Assembly (NCBI GenBank): GCA_016935665.1
Contig: JAFGQN010000082.1
Location: 1 to 64,000, forward strand
Direction of reading: 5' to 3'
DNA length: 64,000 nucleotides
From: Deltaproteobacteria bacterium
GTDB lineage: Bacteria > Myxococcota_A > Polyangia > JAAYKL01
The stretch's first letter is position 1, and each line of letters starts with the position of its first letter. Both the position numbers and the translations under genes were made by a program. Positions 63,732 to 64,000 of this stretch are shown here, piece by piece. Below the pieces are notes generated by a model. It was not told the origin of the DNA. It did not search any database and saw nothing but the letters and a program-made list of their open reading frames with translations.

Positions 63732-64000
63732 TTACCAGTTTTCGCCCAGTAACTCAAAATGAGCCTGGGGATGGGCGCAGGCGGGGCACATGGCGGGTGC
63801 TTCCTCGCCCTCGTGCAGGTAGCCGCAGTTTCGACAGCGCCATGTGACTTTTTCGCTTTTTTTGAAAACAGTACCGGCCTGCACGTTTTTTTGCAGATCC
63901 CGGTAGCGTTTCTCGTGCTGTTTTTCTGCGACGCAAATCATCTCAAACACCATGGCTACCGCTTCAAATCCTTCTTCCCGGGCCACTTTCGCGAACCCCG
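63732..64000 (-). CDS. rbr: Rubrerythrin (C-terminal part, cut by window edge)
   Basis: The frame runs to the window edge. The end of the diiron helix bundle (FEMICVAEKQHEKRYRDL, Glu/His ligands) is followed by a rubredoxin-like Fe(Cys)4 domain: CRNCGY and CPACAHP. Rubrerythrin is a peroxide-scavenging protein of anaerobes and microaerophiles. The missing N-terminal part lies beyond position 64000. Confidence 0.95.
   Translation of the reverse strand, partial: GFAKVAREEGFEAVAMVFEMICVAEKQHEKRYRDLQKNVQAGTVFKKSEKVTWRCRNCGYLHEGEEAPAMCPACAHPQAHFELLGENW

Overview
The window looks like a chromosome segment of a Gram-negative, anaerobic or microaerophilic, polysaccharide-degrading bacterium, most like the Myxococcota / 'deltaproteobacterial' assemblage. 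Evidence: LPS export genes (LptC-like, LptA, LptB), a TonB-dependent receptor and many lipoproteins show an outer membrane. A [NiFe]-hydrogenase and rubrerythrin suggest low-oxygen life. Secreted glycosidases carry long Ser/Asp/Gly linkers after a lipobox, a style I associate with Myxococcota genomes (an impression, not a search result). Most genes are GC-rich; 21-28 kb is more AT-rich and mosaic.

Layout. 0-5.5 kb: a GH27 alpha-galactosidase lipoprotein, then a minus-strand run of proS, a sulfotransferase-like gene and a lipoprotein. 5.9-8.0 kb: tRNA-Met directly ahead of metG. 8.0-10.5 kb: a probable leaderless membrane-protein gene, twin mini zinc-ribbon proteins and two Hsp20 chaperones. 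10.8-20.5 kb: GH3 beta-glucosidase, TerB-like, FtsB-like, PilZ and HU genes, the lptC-like/lptA/lptB operon and murB. 20.7-21.2 kb: tRNA-Ser, tRNA-Ser, tRNA-Arg and a stranded tRNA 3' half, marking the edge of a genomic island. 21.4-28 kb (island): AbrB/Doc toxin-antitoxin, several broken genes including an HsdR tail, an HsdM-like/FRG fusion, an IS-type transposase with its DUF6788 partner, and a truncated DUF5131 gene. 28-38 kb: DUF155 protein, GH30 glycosidase lipoprotein, TPR proteins, small lipoproteins, a DUF59 Fe-S protein. 38-50 kb: a long plus-strand block with a sulfatase, a giant membrane ATPase paired with an MscS channel, and a TonB receptor between two orphan binding proteins. 50-57.7 kb: serine hydrolase, methyltransferase, SGNH/MBOAT acyl-transfer genes, and a Tat-exported DUF362 protein with an SD linker. 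58-62.5 kb: a tight hydrogenase operon with Roadblock/LC7 and two V4R-like proteins. The right edge cuts a rubrerythrin gene.

How genes may work together. GH27, GH3 and GH30 enzymes and the sulfatase could trim plant- or algal-type glycans at the cell surface. The hydrogenase operon encodes both catalytic subunits, a ferredoxin and the maturation protease, so it is nearly self-contained. Its Roadblock and V4R proteins suggest an unusual regulatory or assembly layer. The best candidates for undescribed systems are (1) the HsdM-like/FRG fusion, whose methylase motif IV is degenerate; (2) the membrane ATPase-MscS pair; and (3) the Roadblock/V4R hydrogenase operon. All functions are inferred from reading motifs by eye; no database search was run.
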